The notes under the pieces were generated by a model. That model was not told where the DNA came from. It worked only from the letters and a program-made list of their open reading frames with translations, and made no database searches. Positions 49,037-59,154 of a DNA stretch of 64,000 nucleotides are shown here, piece by piece. The DNA is from a bacterium. GTDB lineage: Bacteria; Armatimonadota; Zipacnadia; Zipacnadales; Zipacnadaceae. The translations under genes and the position numbers were made by a program. The number at the start of each line of letters is the position of its first letter. Positions within the stretch are counted from its first letter, which is position 1. The stretch lies in contig JAUVXR010000003.1 in NCBI GenBank assembly GCA_030603495.1, forward strand, positions 1 to 64,000, read 5' to 3'.

Positions 49037-49253
49037 CAGAGTCGGAGGGCCGGTTGACCTCGCGTACTAGCTCGTAGAATCCGGCGGCGCTGCCCAGGAC
49101 CAAGCCCACAACGGTCAGCCAGGGACCGGTGCCCAAGTAGCCATCTAGCCACCAACCGCCCAGTGCGCCTATCGCCACAGATATCGCCAGAGTCAGACCG
49201 ATGCTGGAAAGACGCAACTGCTCCCCCCATTTTCTTCCGAGGCCAGGTCTCAT
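49029..49253 (-). CDS. atpZ: AtpZ/AtpI-family F1Fo assembly protein
   Basis: Protein of 74 residues with two membrane helices. 'SSIGLTLAISVAIGALGGWWLDGYLGTGPWLTVVGLVLGSAAGFYELVR' is the F0F1-ATPase gene 1/AtpZ pattern. It is the first gene of the operon. I prefer the ATG at 49253 (GGAGG, 8 nt) to the GTG at 49256. Confidence 0.85.
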   Translation of the reverse strand: MRPGLGRKWGEQLRLSSIGLTLAISVAIGALGGWWLDGYLGTGPWLTVVGLVLGSAAGFYELVREVNRPSDSDE

Positions 49254-49272
49254 CACAAGCGCCTCCAGACAG

Positions 49273-49302
49273 AAGATACTGTTTCTAGCGGCAAGATGTC
49301 AA
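49273..49302 (-). promoter_or_regulatory. candidate promoter of the atp operon
   Basis: On the minus strand TTGACA (plus 49297-49302), 18 bp spacer, TATCTT (plus 49273-49278, 4 of 6). It lies just upstream of atpZ, with GGAGG before the start codon. Confidence 0.5.
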
Positions 49303-49318
49303 GGTCAATCGCCCCAGG

Positions 49319-50551
49319 CTAATGATCACGACGGACCAGCATCCGCCACGCCAGAAGCTGAGCCGCTGCGGCTAGCAGCATAACCGCCGCCCCCAAGACA
49401 AAAGCGGCGTGGATGTCACCGGCCCAATCGGCCACCAGTCCCCCTAAGATCGGGCCTATCACGAACCCCGCGCCTACCGTCGCTTCGTGGTGGCCCATAC
49501 TCGCGGCCCGGTGCTCAGGCGGCCCCTGCAGACCGTAGAATTGACTGGCCAGATACCCCACCCCTCCGCTGAGCCCTACCAGGAAGAAGCCGGTTAGAAA
49601 CTGCGCGGGAGTCTGCGCGCAGGCAGCAATGACCATACCCGCGACACCAGCCGGCATCGCCATCCACAGCTTCGCAGGGCGGTAGTGCCAGCGCGTAGTG
49701 GTGCGAGAGGCGGCGAAGACCAGCATTGCACACAGATAGGGAGCGCCTACCGCCCACCCAACCAACTGATTCGAATAGCCTAGTTCGGCGCCCAGCTTAG
49801 GGAAGAGAGTCCGAATTATGCCAAAAACAAAGAAGCCGGCAAAGGTGGCGATGCGCCCAGCGACGAGCAAGCGCTGCCTATTGGGGTGTGGCGTTTCGCG
49901 GTCCGGCCAGACGGTCTGCGCCGGTCGTGCGCCGCTGGTAGCCCGGCCCCCGGGCGTCAGTTGCAGCAAGAGCAGGACTACGATCACGCCACCGGCTGAA
50001 TAATAGAAGGAACTACCGGGCATCCAGTCCCACAGCGCGCCCGCGGCGACCGCACCCGCCAGCAGGCCCGCGGTCCACGATATATTGAACAAGCCCAGGG
50101 CGCGCCCCAGCCCCCGGGCCTGACCGGAGGTCAAGCTTGCAAACCAGACCATCACCGGGGGCCAGAAGAAAGCCATCAGCGCGCCGTTGGCCACCACCAG
50201 CCCCAGCAAGGGGCCGATGCTCCCCACGCGGGCCATCATCAGCCAGACCACGATCAGCAGCAGGGTGGCCGCACGAGCAGTGTAGCGCGGTCCCACACGG
50301 TTGACCAACCGGCTGTTGAGCAGGCACATTAGCGTATAGGTGCCGCCGCCTAGCCCCCCGAGCAGGCCCAGCACACCGGGCCCCGCTCCCAGCGCTACCC
50401 CCACAAACTGTACCGACAGGCCAATCGCGCCCATTGCCATATCCATGAGGAAGGCGCAGCCCACCAGCCGCTGAGGCGGGGCGGTCACCCGCCGCCACCT
50501 GCCCACGGCGGAGGCCGATCGAAGAGTTGTGGGGAGTTGTTGCCCGAGCAT
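49319..50551 (-). CDS. MFS transporter
   Basis: Major facilitator of about 410 residues with roughly 12 helices in two halves joined by a polar loop (about 190-220). Conserved loop 2-3 motif A appears as 'SRLVNRVGPRYTAR'. A second-half 'YLASQFYGLQGPPEHRAASMGHHEATVGAGFVIGPILGG' resembles drug or sugar exporters. The substrate is unknown. The start is uncertain: the track uses 50620, and I take the ATG at 50551. It is the third gene behind two small membrane proteins. Confidence 0.82.
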   Translation of the reverse strand: MLGQQLPTTLRSASAVGRWRRVTAPPQRLVGCAFLMDMAMGAIGLSVQFVGVALGAGPGVLGLLGGLGGGTYTLMCLLNSRLVNRVGPRYTARAATLLLIVVWLMMARVGSIGPLLGLVVANGALMAFFWPPVMVWFASLTSGQARGLGRALGLFNISWTAGLLAGAVAAGALWDWMPGSSFYYSAGGVIVVLLLLQLTPGGRATSGARPAQTVWPDRETPHPNRQRLLVAGRIATFAGFFVFGIIRTLFPKLGAELGYSNQLVGWAVGAPYLCAMLVFAASRTTTRWHYRPAKLWMAMPAGVAGMVIAACAQTPAQFLTGFFLVGLSGGVGYLASQFYGLQGPPEHRAASMGHHEATVGAGFVIGPILGGLVADWAGDIHAAFVLGAAVMLLAAAAQLLAWRMLVRRDH

Positions 50552-50668
50552 AATGGTGCCCGTCGGTGGTAGTCGGCCTGGATTACTCAACACGCGCAAA
50601 TGAGCCGCAGCTTGCTCCACGGCTCATTTGTTGCTCAAGCAGCCTCGGAACGGGCGCGCGCCGCGACC

Positions 50669-51346
50669 CTAGATCCTGCGCGGCCGATTACGAATCACCT
50701 GGGCGGTGTAGTGCACTACTTGGAAGGCGATGAACCCAACGACATAGACCAGGAACAGCAGATAGCCCCAGCGCACGCGCCGGGAGGTGGCCGCTAGCGT
50801 GTACTGGTCCGCATCGCCGCTCAGTTCCCAGGTGACTGTACCTCCCCGGGCTTTCCCATTGGTGCTCACTGTGTCCGGAAGCACACGGCCGGGCATCTTC
50901 AGCTCGTAGTCGAGCAAGGCTATCTCCTCGCCGAAGGTCTCTACCTCCGTCGCTGTATCGCGATAGATCTCTAGCTCCTCCGACCACCGGTAATGAGTGA
51001 AAATGCTCAGCGGCTTCTGAACTATCCCGGAAAGATGCAGCGAGCTACCGGGAACCTCTCCAGCGAGATTGGCTGGCCGCCAATCCCGGGTAATGGTAAG
51101 CACAGGACCCTTCTCCTGCCAGCGCTCCTGGTCGAAGTCTCTCGACCTTTCGACCAGGCGGCTGCCAACCTCGTCCTTGCGGTCTTTTAGACACGAAACA
51201 GCATATTGCCGCAGCCCGGAGCCATCCCAGTTAACCACGGTAGTCAACCTGACATCTTGCGAGGCCGACAGCAGCAGGTAGGGCACAGCGGCCAGCATGC
51301 TGATCGCAGATATCTGCCGACAACCTATTTGCCTGTAATTGGGCAC
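50669..51346 (-). CDS. membrane-anchored protein of unknown function (LppM/DUF3153-like)
   Basis: Protein of 225 residues with an N-terminal signal or anchor helix (about 12-29) and a C-terminal helix (about 192-214, 'YLLFLVYVVGFIAFQVVHY'). Between them is a beta-rich exported domain beginning 'VRLTTVVNWDGSGLRQYAV', reminiscent of the LppM (DUF3153) fold, but the match is from memory and weak. GTG at 51346 has AGGAGG 8 nt upstream. It lies 11 bases after the LapA-like gene. Confidence 0.55.
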   Translation of the reverse strand: MPNYRQIGCRQISAISMLAAVPYLLLSASQDVRLTTVVNWDGSGLRQYAVSCLKDRKDEVGSRLVERSRDFDQERWQEKGPVLTITRDWRPANLAGEVPGSSLHLSGIVQKPLSIFTHYRWSEELEIYRDTATEVETFGEEIALLDYELKMPGRVLPDTVSTNGKARGGTVTWELSGDADQYTLAATSRRVRWGYLLFLVYVVGFIAFQVVHYTAQVIRNRPRRI

Positions 51347-51357
51347 GCTTACGCCTC

Positions 51358-51789
51358 CTATCCGGGCTGCTCATCTTCCCGCAGTGCCTCGGTCTCGGCG
51401 GGCTGCCGCTGGCGATATATGTCCCAGGCCCGCATCAGTCCGGCGCCCAGCAGCACGCAGGCAACGATGACTATGGACTTGGGGATATCAAAGCGCCAGA
51501 GAATGAGGTCGAGCCGGACATCCACCCAGTTGCGGCCGGTAAGGATCAAGACGAGAAGAACGGCCAGACCATAGAGAAAGTTGCGCCAGTTCCACTGGGG
51601 CAGGTCAATCCGCGAGATTCGTACGGCTAGCTTATTGCCCATCCGTGCCAGCCAGCCGGGTCGCCGTGCGGATACTGCCCTAGCCGGCGGGTGTTCTGCT
51701 TGCCTCTCGTTCAACGGATCGGGCGCAATCAGCTCATCGCTTTCCTCTTCGGCCTCATGCCCGATCTGGCTATCAAGTTCGTCAGCCAT
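51358..51789 (-). CDS. LapA-like (DUF1049) membrane protein
   Basis: Protein of 143 residues. An acidic, Pro-rich N-terminal half precedes two membrane helices (about 70-85 and 103-120). 'LVLILTGRNWVDVRLDLILWRFDIPKSIVIVACVLLGAGLMRAW' fits the lipopolysaccharide assembly protein A-like domain. AAGGAGG precedes the ATG and a consensus promoter lies upstream, so this is the first gene of a three-gene unit. Confidence 0.65.
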   Translation of the reverse strand: MADELDSQIGHEAEEESDELIAPDPLNERQAEHPPARAVSARRPGWLARMGNKLAVRISRIDLPQWNWRNFLYGLAVLLVLILTGRNWVDVRLDLILWRFDIPKSIVIVACVLLGAGLMRAWDIYRQRQPAETEALREDEQPG

Positions 51790-51846
51790 CTATCCAGCCT
51801 CCTTGTGACCCAACCGACCAGCCTAGCGATACGAATTACCAGAGTA

Positions 51847-51875
51847 ATTATAGGTGAAATCGAGTGCCTGGTCAA
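51847..51875 (-). promoter_or_regulatory. sigma-70 promoter of the LapA-like/MFS gene unit
   Basis: On the minus strand TTGACC (plus 51870-51875), 17 bp spacer, TATAAT (plus 51847-51852). Transcription would start near 51840, about 50 bases before the ATG at 51789. Confidence 0.7.
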
Positions 51876-52133
51876 GCAGAACTGGCAAGTATGCCTCGCC
51901 GGGCCAACGCTGCAATGCTATAGTCTAAGACAGCTATGGGCGACGGTAGAGTTTGAAACAAGTGCCGACAGCCTATACTAAAGATATATGAAGTGGCAGG
52001 TCAGGTTTCGCTCAAGGCAAGTGCCAATTCAGTGGGCATAACCAAGCATCTGTTCCCTTCTGCTAGTAGCAATGGCTGCTGGGCCTGCTGAGTTGAACTG
52101 TGGTACCGAGCAAACAGCTAAGGGGCCAGACCC
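51876..52133. other. divergent intergenic region
   Basis: Upstream of the histidine kinase gene. A TATACT near 51974 on the plus strand is preceded by TTGAAA at only 15 bp, a poor promoter. AAGGGG lies before the kinase ATG. Nothing else was recognised. Confidence 0.35.
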
Positions 52134-53828
52134 ATGATGAACCACACAATGCAGCAGACGCCCAACGAAGCACAAGCCCCCGTCCCGCTCCGCTCAGAGC
52201 CGCAAGCTCGGCAGGACGAAACCGCAGTCTACCTGTCGCGGCTGAGCTACGAAACCCGGCTGATCTTGCTGGCGGCAGCCCTGTATGCCAGCCTTATCCT
52301 GAGCCACGTAATGCCCGATGTTTCCTATCTCATCGTCGTTACGCTAGGGGCAATTGTGCTATTGGGGCTGGGTTTTGTCCTGGAGACCCGCCAAAGCAGC
52401 GTCCTAGTCGGCAACGCCGTTGCCTTAATGCACGTGGCATGGATCACTTTTGCGCTGTATTTTACCGGCGCCCTTAACAGCCCCCTGCTCCCCTTGCTCT
52501 ATGTAATCGTGATCATCTACACCATTCAACGAGACACCTCTCAGACCGGGCTAGTGCTGGGCGGAGCCCTGGTGGCACTGTTCGTACAGTTGTTAGCCCT
52601 CGAGGCCGGGAACATCGAGGTGCTGCTGACCGTGGGCGGCCATGGTGTGTTGCTAACCGCGACTAGTTGGGCAGTGAGCAAGTATATGGGCCCACTTTAC
52701 GAAGCCCAGGATACCGCCGCCAGCGAGGCCGCCGAGTACGAGTTCAAGTACCAGTTGGCAGCGGAATCATCCGAAGATGCGCTGTTGGTCGTGGATCCGG
52801 AGTGGAAGGTTCAGGAGCTCAACGCTGCGGCCAAGACAATGCTCAGGAACGGACACGAGGCGGAGTTCAAAGGCAAGAACATGCTCGACCTGCTGCAGGC
52901 ACGGAACCCCGAAGGACTGGCTCCCCACCAAGAGCAGGTCCTGGCCGGGGAGGTAGTTTCTCATCTGCCTTTGACCATTGTCGGCCCCAATGACCAGGAA
53001 CACGCAGTACTGTTCAGCGCATTGCCAATCTTTGAAGACGACCAGATAACAGCGATCCGCGTCTCCCTCCGGGACGTCACCCAGCTTAAGGAGTTCCGCC
53101 AGGAGATCAAACATCTGGAGAAATTCGCCGCCGTCCGTCACGTACTGGGCGGCGTGGCCCACTCGCTGAACAACCCTCTGGCCATCATCCGTCTGGACGT
53201 TCAGGTCGCCCAGGCACTGGATCGGAAGCCGGATGGCGAGGAGCTCGTCCGCCAAGTTGACCGCTGCATGACGGCGCTTCGAGGTCTGGAGATCTACACC
53301 GCAGGTCGCCACAATAGCACCTTCGTGACCGACCTCAACGAAGTGCTGGAGCAGGCGATAGTGCTGACGGGTTCGCAATTGATGATGACCGGTGTGCAAC
53401 TCAATGTGGACATTCCGCCCCACCTGCCATTGGTCCATGCTGATACCCACAGCATCCAACGCAGCTTTGTCAATATCATCACCAACGCATGGGAGGCCAT
53501 GGAAGACTGGCCCGGCTCGCGCAAGTTGGCCATCACGGCGCGCCGATTAGCCGAAGGGGTTGAAGTTTCTTTCCGTGATACGGGGCCGGGCGTCAATCCC
53601 GAAGAGATACCCCACCTCTTCGAGGCCTCCTACACGACCAAAGAAGGCGCGATGGGGCTGGGCTTGTCTATAGTTTACGAGACAGTGCACCAGACTGGGG
53701 GCCAGGTCATCGTAAGCCCGAACCGGCGGGAGGGCGGGACGCTGGTCAGGGTAATCTTGCGGTTGGCCAGCGAAGAAAGCGTCCAGCAGTACAGAGGCAT
53801 TTCCAGCGGGAGAGTGAGACACGCATGA
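52134..53828 (+). CDS. membrane histidine kinase (5-6 TM, PAS, HisKA, HATPase)
   Basis: Sensor kinase of 564 residues. Five or six membrane helices (about 40-185) are followed by a PAS domain (about 205-320), HisKA with H343 in GGVAHSLNNPLAII, and a full HATPase with NIITNAWEAM, DTGPGV and MGLGLSIVYE. Its stop overlaps the start of the response regulator gene by 4 bases (ATGA), so the two form a coupled pair. Confidence 0.9.
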   Translation: MMNHTMQQTPNEAQAPVPLRSEPQARQDETAVYLSRLSYETRLILLAAALYASLILSHVMPDVSYLIVVTLGAIVLLGLGFVLETRQSSVLVGNAVALMHVAWITFALYFTGALNSPLLPLLYVIVIIYTIQRDTSQTGLVLGGALVALFVQLLALEAGNIEVLLTVGGHGVLLTATSWAVSKYMGPLYEAQDTAASEAAEYEFKYQLAAESSEDALLVVDPEWKVQELNAAAKTMLRNGHEAEFKGKNMLDLLQARNPEGLAPHQEQVLAGEVVSHLPLTIVGPNDQEHAVLFSALPIFEDDQITAIRVSLRDVTQLKEFRQEIKHLEKFAAVRHVLGGVAHSLNNPLAIIRLDVQVAQALDRKPDGEELVRQVDRCMTALRGLEIYTAGRHNSTFVTDLNEVLEQAIVLTGSQLMMTGVQLNVDIPPHLPLVHADTHSIQRSFVNIITNAWEAMEDWPGSRKLAITARRLAEGVEVSFRDTGPGVNPEEIPHLFEASYTTKEGAMGLGLSIVYETVHQTGGQVIVSPNRREGGTLVRVILRLASEESVQQYRGISSGRVRHA

Positions 53829-54211
53829 GCAACGAGCGGCAACGCATACTCATCGTAGACGACGAAGACAGCCTGGCACGCTTAATGAAGATGCTCCTGG
53901 AGCACCTGGGCTACTCCGTGGACTGGGCCGCCAACGGCCAGTTGGCCCTGGAGCTGGGGGCCCAGCATAGCTACGCAGCCATAATCTGCGACCTGTTGAT
54001 GCCCTACGTCAACGGCATGGAGCTCTTCGAAATATGGCGGGCTGAATCGCCGGAGTTGGCCGAGCGGGTGATCTTCGTAACCGGAGATAATCTGGGCACA
54101 CGGACTAACCGATTCCTGGGGCTGTGCGGCCAGCCCTGTCTGTACAAGCCCTTCGATATCAAGGAGCTGACGCAGACCCTTGAAGATGTCACCGCGTCCT
54201 ACGCCAGTTGA
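53825..54211 (+). CDS. single-domain response regulator (REC only)
   Basis: CheY-like receiver of 128 residues. Acidic pocket D12/D13/E14 in VDDED, phospho-acceptor D56 in IICDLLMPY, Thr in FVTGDN and Lys in LYKPFD. There is no output domain, so it would act by protein contact or phosphorelay. Partner of the upstream kinase. Convergent with hisD. Confidence 0.93.
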   Translation: MSNERQRILIVDDEDSLARLMKMLLEHLGYSVDWAANGQLALELGAQHSYAAIICDLLMPYVNGMELFEIWRAESPELAERVIFVTGDNLGTRTNRFLGLCGQPCLYKPFDIKELTQTLEDVTASYAS

Positions 54212-54278
54212 GAGTAGTGTGTCTTGCCCCAGGCGATCACGGGCGGCGGTTAGACCACTACTGACGTTGAGCCGATTC

Positions 54279-55595
54279 CTACTCTTGGTCGCCACAGCCC
54301 GATGTCCGCCGCCGCACGGCCTCGGCGTGCCCGGGCAATCCTTCGGCTTCGGCCAGCTGGATCACGTCCCCGGCGAGCCGACTGAGACCGCGCGGTGTGG
54401 CGGCGATGAGCGAAGACTTCTTGACGAAGTCATCCACCGACAGACCTGAGGCGAAGCGGGCCGTGCCGTTGGTGGGCAAGACGTGACTGGGGCCAGCAGC
54501 GTAGTCACCCAGCGACACCGGCGTAAACGCCCCCAGGAAGACACATCCGGCGTTATGGATTTCGCCGAGCAACCCCAGAGGATTCTCCGTCATGATCTGC
54601 AAGTGTTCGGGAGCGATCTCGTTAGCGAGCTGAGCCGCCTGATGCAGGTCGCGCACCAAGACGATGGCACCGCAATCTGCAAGTGACTGGCCCACCATCC
54701 CCGGCCGCGCCGCTGCCGCTGCCTCCTGCTCCAGTTGCTCGGCCACACCCTGCGCCACAGCCTCATTATCCGTGATCAGCACCACCATATTGTCGCCGGT
54801 ATGCTCAGCCTGAGCCAGCAGGTCTGCCACCACCACACCCGGGTCTGCCGTCTCGTCGGCGATTATCAGCACCTCACTGGGCCCAGCCAGGGAATCAATA
54901 CCCACGATCCCGTAGACGTACTTCTTCGCCATTGTCACCCACGGATTGCCCGGGCCAACGATCTTGGAGACCGACGCAACGGTCTCCGTCCCGAAGGCCA
55001 GAGCAGCTACGGCCTGGGCGCCGCCTAAACGGTAGATCTCATCCACACCGCATTCCGCCGCCGCCACCAGCGTGAGCGGGTCGAGTGAGCCATCCTTACG
55101 CGGCGGCGAGCACATGGCAATCCGTGCCACTCCCGCCACCTGCGCCGGCATGGCACACATATAGGCTGTCGAGGGCAGCGGGGCGCTCTTGGCCGGAACG
55201 TAGATGCCCGCTGCGGCGACGGGGGTAATCCGTTGGCCCAGCCACATACCCTCGAAGTTGTCCAGCCACGAGCGCGGCCGGGTACGCAGGTGGAACTCGT
55301 AGACGTTCTGCTTGGCCCGCCGCAGCGCGCCTAGCTGCGCATCGGGCACCTGGGCGTAAGCGGCCTCGACCTCCTCAGAACTGACCAGGAGCTGCTCACG
55401 GGTCAGGTTCGGACAGTCGAACTGCCGCTCGTATTCGACCAGCGCCTCATCACCACGGCAACGAACGTCCTCAACGATGCGCCGGACATCCCGCTCAATG
55501 TGTTCGGGGAGGTCCGCTACCGAGCGCTGGCGCAATCTCTCTAGGGCCCCACCACCATCGCGGCGCGCGTCAATTATGTCAATGACTCCAGCCAT
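54279..55595 (-). CDS. hisD: histidinol dehydrogenase
   Basis: Zinc enzyme of 438 residues (EC 1.1.1.23), last two steps of histidine synthesis. Signatures include 'YVPAKSAPLPSTAYMCAMPAQVAGV', 'GGAQAVAALAFGTETV', the NAD/zinc region 'GPGNPWVTMAKKYVYG', 'DSLAGPSEVLIIADE' and 'SVDDFVKKSSLI'. No other his gene is in the window. It begins 37 bases after dnaE with AAGGTGG before the ATG. Confidence 0.96.
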   Translation of the reverse strand: MAGVIDIIDARRDGGGALERLRQRSVADLPEHIERDVRRIVEDVRCRGDEALVEYERQFDCPNLTREQLLVSSEEVEAAYAQVPDAQLGALRRAKQNVYEFHLRTRPRSWLDNFEGMWLGQRITPVAAAGIYVPAKSAPLPSTAYMCAMPAQVAGVARIAMCSPPRKDGSLDPLTLVAAAECGVDEIYRLGGAQAVAALAFGTETVASVSKIVGPGNPWVTMAKKYVYGIVGIDSLAGPSEVLIIADETADPGVVVADLLAQAEHTGDNMVVLITDNEAVAQGVAEQLEQEAAAAARPGMVGQSLADCGAIVLVRDLHQAAQLANEIAPEHLQIMTENPLGLLGEIHNAGCVFLGAFTPVSLGDYAAGPSHVLPTNGTARFASGLSVDDFVKKSSLIAATPRGLSRLAGDVIQLAEAEGLPGHAEAVRRRTSGCGDQE

Positions 55596-55632
55596 TGTCC
55601 AGCCACCTTCCCGGCCTGATCTGCCCCGGCCC

Positions 55633-58600
55633 TTACCTACCGGTTTCTTCCTCCCAGAGCGTTATTACTCCAGGGCACTGCCGCACCTTGACGGGAAAAT
55701 CATCGGCGCAGTTGACCGTATAGCCCGGCCCCAGGGCCACGCGCCGGGTACCGTTGCGGCCAGATATCTGCAAGATGACCTGCTGCTGGCCAGGGCTCTG
55801 GCCGATGACTTCCTTAAGCCGAAGCAGGCAATCCTCAGCGTCTCTAGCGGGATCCAGTTCGACGGTCACGGTCGCCGCTGGCGCCACCTGCGTCGCCGTA
55901 GCTGGGCAGTCCGGCGCCACACGGCTCACCCGCCCCGCTTCAGTCTGCTCGCGCTGTTTCCTGGCGACCCGGGCCGCCCCGGCTAGCGGCTTGATCCAGT
56001 CGCACAGCAGCTTCGCCTGACCGCCGTTGTCACCGCGTGAGTTCCTGCGGTCAACCCTGCCCTTGACGACGACAATGTTCCCCGCGGCAAGCTGGTCACC
56101 ACACTTCTCGTACACCTTCGGGAATACGACCGTCTCCACGTGCTGGTCCAGGCCCTCCAGCGTCATAAACATCATCGGGCTGCCGTTCTGAGTGATGTGG
56201 CGCTTGGTCTGGCCGACGATGCCAGCCACTACCACGCTGGCGCCGTCGGCAAATTGATCCAGCTCGGCGAGCCCAGCAGTTGTACAGGCCGCCAGTTTCT
56301 CCTCATTCTCGATCAGCGGATGACTGGAGACGTACAGGCCCAGGAGCTGCTTCTCCAGGCGGAGGCGTTCCGGTTGGGGCATCTCCGGCACGTCAGGCAG
56401 CCGCTCCGTTACGACCGCTGAGGAGACCTCGGCCCCCTCGCCGAACAACGAGTTCTGGCCCGTAGCTTGATCCTCCTGGTACTTCTGGCCAGCGGCATGG
56501 AGACCGTCCAGAGCGGCCAGCAGCGCGTTGCGCTCACCCGACTCGTCAAAAGCGCCGGCTTCGATGAGCAGTTTCACCGCCGTCTTGGGAGCTTTGCTCG
56601 AAGCCAGCCGCCGACAGAAATCACCCAGGCCCTGGTAGGGCCCGTTCGCCTCGCGCTCGGCGACGATAGCCTCGGCAGTGGGCAGACCGAAGTTCTTGAT
56701 CGCCGCCAGCCCGAAGATAACCTCGCCGTCACACGCCGCAAAGTGCGCCAGGCCGCGGTTGACCGACGGGGCCCGCACCTTCAAGCCTATCCGTCGGCAT
56801 TCGCTCATATACTTGCCGACCTGCTCGCTATCGTCCATGATTGTGGAGAGGTGAGCCGCCATATACTCGCCCGGATAGTTGGTCTTCAGATAAGCAGTCC
56901 AGTAGGCGACGAGGGCATACGGGGTCGAATGTGACTTGTTAAAGCCGTAGGAGGAGAATGTCTCCATCCGTGCGTAGATCTGCTGGGCAGCGCGCTCAGA
57001 TACGCCGTTATTGACACAGCCCTGGATAAACAGCGGCTTCATCTGCTGCATCTTTTCGAGCTGCTTCTTGGCCATAGCGCGCATAATGATTTCCGCTTGC
57101 GGCATCGAGAAACCGGCCAGCTTCGCCGCGATCTGCATCACCTGCTCCTGGTAGGTAATAACACCGTAGGTCTCCTCGAGCAGCGGTTCCAGATCAGGAT
57201 GCAGATAGTTGACCGACGCGCCGTGCCGGCCAGCGCAGAACTCGTCGAGATGCTGCATCGGACCCGGCCGATATAGCGCCACCGCCGCGATGAGCTGCTC
57301 GAAGCGGTCGGGCTGCAACTTGCGCAGCAGCCCGCGCATACCCTCGCTTTCCAACTGGAATACGCCGCCGGTATCACCCCGGCAAAGCAGCTCAAAAGTC
57401 TTAACGTCGTCGCGGGGCACCCCTATCAGGTCAATCTGGGTCCCGTGGTTGCGCCGGATGGACTCGGTGGCGCGGGCAATAGCCGTCAGCGTCTTCAGGC
57501 CCAGAAAGTCAATCTTCACCAGGCCCACTTCCTCCACCGGCCCCATCGGATACTGGGTGGTGACGGCGCCATCCTTTTCGCCACGCAGGGGCACATAGTT
57601 GGTGAGGGGATCGTCAGTAATGACTACGGCGGCCGCGTGTACCGAGGCATGGCGAGCTATTCCCTCCAGTCGCCCGGCGATATCCAGTACCCGGGCAATA
57701 TCTGGGTCGTTGCTCCGGGCTTCGGCCAATTCCGGAACAAGCTCGATAGCTTCCTGAAGGCTGGTCCCGGGCGGGACGGCCTTGGCGAAGGTGTCAACCT
57801 TGTCCAGAGCAACGTTCATCACGCGCCCGACATCGCGAATTGCCGCTCGCGCCCCCATAGTATTGAAGGTGACCACCTGAGCCACGCGGTCACGTCCGTA
57901 CTTGTCCTTAATGTATTCGATCATCTCTTCGCGGCGGTCGTCGGGGAAGTCCAGGTCAAAATCGGGGGGACTGACGCGCTCGGGATTGAGCATCCGCTCG
58001 AAGATCAACCCATATCGCAGCGGATCAACATCGGTGATCCCCACCAGATAAGCGGCGATACTACCGGCCGCCGAACCCCGGCCCGGCCCGACCAGCATGC
58101 CGCGGTTTTTGGCCTCGCGGATGCAATCGCCCACGATCAGGAAGTAGCCCGAGTAATTAGCCTTGTCAATGATGTCCAACTCGTAGTCCAGCCGCTCCCG
58201 GACGTCGGCGCGGTCCTCACCGTAGCACCTGACAATGTTCTTCTCGCACAGGTGGCGCAGATAGCTGGTCAGCTCGTAACCCTCAGGTACCTCAAAACGC
58301 GGCAGGCGGATGTCGCCGAGTTCTAGCTCGATGTTGCAGCGTTCCGCTATTGCCAACGTATTGGCAGCCGCCTCGGGGATGGCGGCAAACAACTCGTGCA
58401 TTTCCTGGGCGGACTTGACGTAGAACTCGTCGGCCTCGAAGCGCAGCCGGTTAGGATCATTCAGGCTCGACTGGGTCTGGATGCACAGCAGTACATCGTG
58501 GGCTTCGGCATCCTCCCGGCGCACGTAATGCGCATCGTTAGTCACCACCAGCGGGATGCCCAACTCAGCAGAAAGCTGCCGCTTACCGGCGATGATCTCG

Positions 58601-59154
58601 TCCTGGCCAGGCAGGCCGTGGTCCATAAGCTCGAGATAGAAATTGTCCGGGCCAAACAGATCGCGGAGCGTCGCGGCTTGCTGCCGCGCGCCGGCGTAAC
58701 TGCCCGCCAGGATTTCCTGGGCGACCCCCCCTCCCTTGCACGCGCTGAGCACGATCAGGCCCTCGGCGTTGCGGCTGAGCAGGTCCAGGTCCGCGCGGGG
58801 GTAGTAGTAGAAGCCCTCCAGGTGAGCTTGGCTAACAATGTTAAGCAGGTTCCGGTAGCCGGTAAGGTTCTCAGCCAGCACCGTCAGATGGTGGACAGCA
58901 CGGTCCTGGGGTCCCGAGCGATCGAAGCGGCTACCGGGGGTGACGTAAAGCTCGCAGCCAATAATCGGCTGGACACCAACAGCGTGGCAGGCCTGATAGA
59001 AGTCAATCGCGCCGTACATCACGCCGTGGTCGGTCATCGCCACAGCCGGCATGTCCAGTTCCGCGACGCGCTCGGCGAGGTCGACAAGCCGGCAGGCCCC
59101 GTCGAGCAGGCTATATTCGGTATGAACGTGCAGATGAACGAACTGCTGGGCCAT
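55633..59154 (-). CDS. dnaE: DNA polymerase III subunit alpha
   Basis: Replicative polymerase of 1173 residues, DnaE1 type. The N-terminal PHP domain has 'HLHVHTEYSLLDG', with metal-binding histidines largely kept. The palm motif is PDFDLDFPDDRRE and the glycine loop GPGRGSAAGSI is in place. A helix-hairpin-helix and an OB domain ('ASVVVAGIVGQTKRHITQNG') follow near the C-terminus. Full length with no sign of inteins. The ribosome binding site is weak (GGTG). Confidence 0.97.
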   Translation of the reverse strand: MAQQFVHLHVHTEYSLLDGACRLVDLAERVAELDMPAVAMTDHGVMYGAIDFYQACHAVGVQPIIGCELYVTPGSRFDRSGPQDRAVHHLTVLAENLTGYRNLLNIVSQAHLEGFYYYPRADLDLLSRNAEGLIVLSACKGGGVAQEILAGSYAGARQQAATLRDLFGPDNFYLELMDHGLPGQDEIIAGKRQLSAELGIPLVVTNDAHYVRREDAEAHDVLLCIQTQSSLNDPNRLRFEADEFYVKSAQEMHELFAAIPEAAANTLAIAERCNIELELGDIRLPRFEVPEGYELTSYLRHLCEKNIVRCYGEDRADVRERLDYELDIIDKANYSGYFLIVGDCIREAKNRGMLVGPGRGSAAGSIAAYLVGITDVDPLRYGLIFERMLNPERVSPPDFDLDFPDDRREEMIEYIKDKYGRDRVAQVVTFNTMGARAAIRDVGRVMNVALDKVDTFAKAVPPGTSLQEAIELVPELAEARSNDPDIARVLDIAGRLEGIARHASVHAAAVVITDDPLTNYVPLRGEKDGAVTTQYPMGPVEEVGLVKIDFLGLKTLTAIARATESIRRNHGTQIDLIGVPRDDVKTFELLCRGDTGGVFQLESEGMRGLLRKLQPDRFEQLIAAVALYRPGPMQHLDEFCAGRHGASVNYLHPDLEPLLEETYGVITYQEQVMQIAAKLAGFSMPQAEIIMRAMAKKQLEKMQQMKPLFIQGCVNNGVSERAAQQIYARMETFSSYGFNKSHSTPYALVAYWTAYLKTNYPGEYMAAHLSTIMDDSEQVGKYMSECRRIGLKVRAPSVNRGLAHFAACDGEVIFGLAAIKNFGLPTAEAIVAEREANGPYQGLGDFCRRLASSKAPKTAVKLLIEAGAFDESGERNALLAALDGLHAAGQKYQEDQATGQNSLFGEGAEVSSAVVTERLPDVPEMPQPERLRLEKQLLGLYVSSHPLIENEEKLAACTTAGLAELDQFADGASVVVAGIVGQTKRHITQNGSPMMFMTLEGLDQHVETVVFPKVYEKCGDQLAAGNIVVVKGRVDRRNSRGDNGGQAKLLCDWIKPLAGAARVARKQREQTEAGRVSRVAPDCPATATQVAPAATVTVELDPARDAEDCLLRLKEVIGQSPGQQQVILQISGRNGTRRVALGPGYTVNCADDFPVKVRQCPGVITLWEEETGR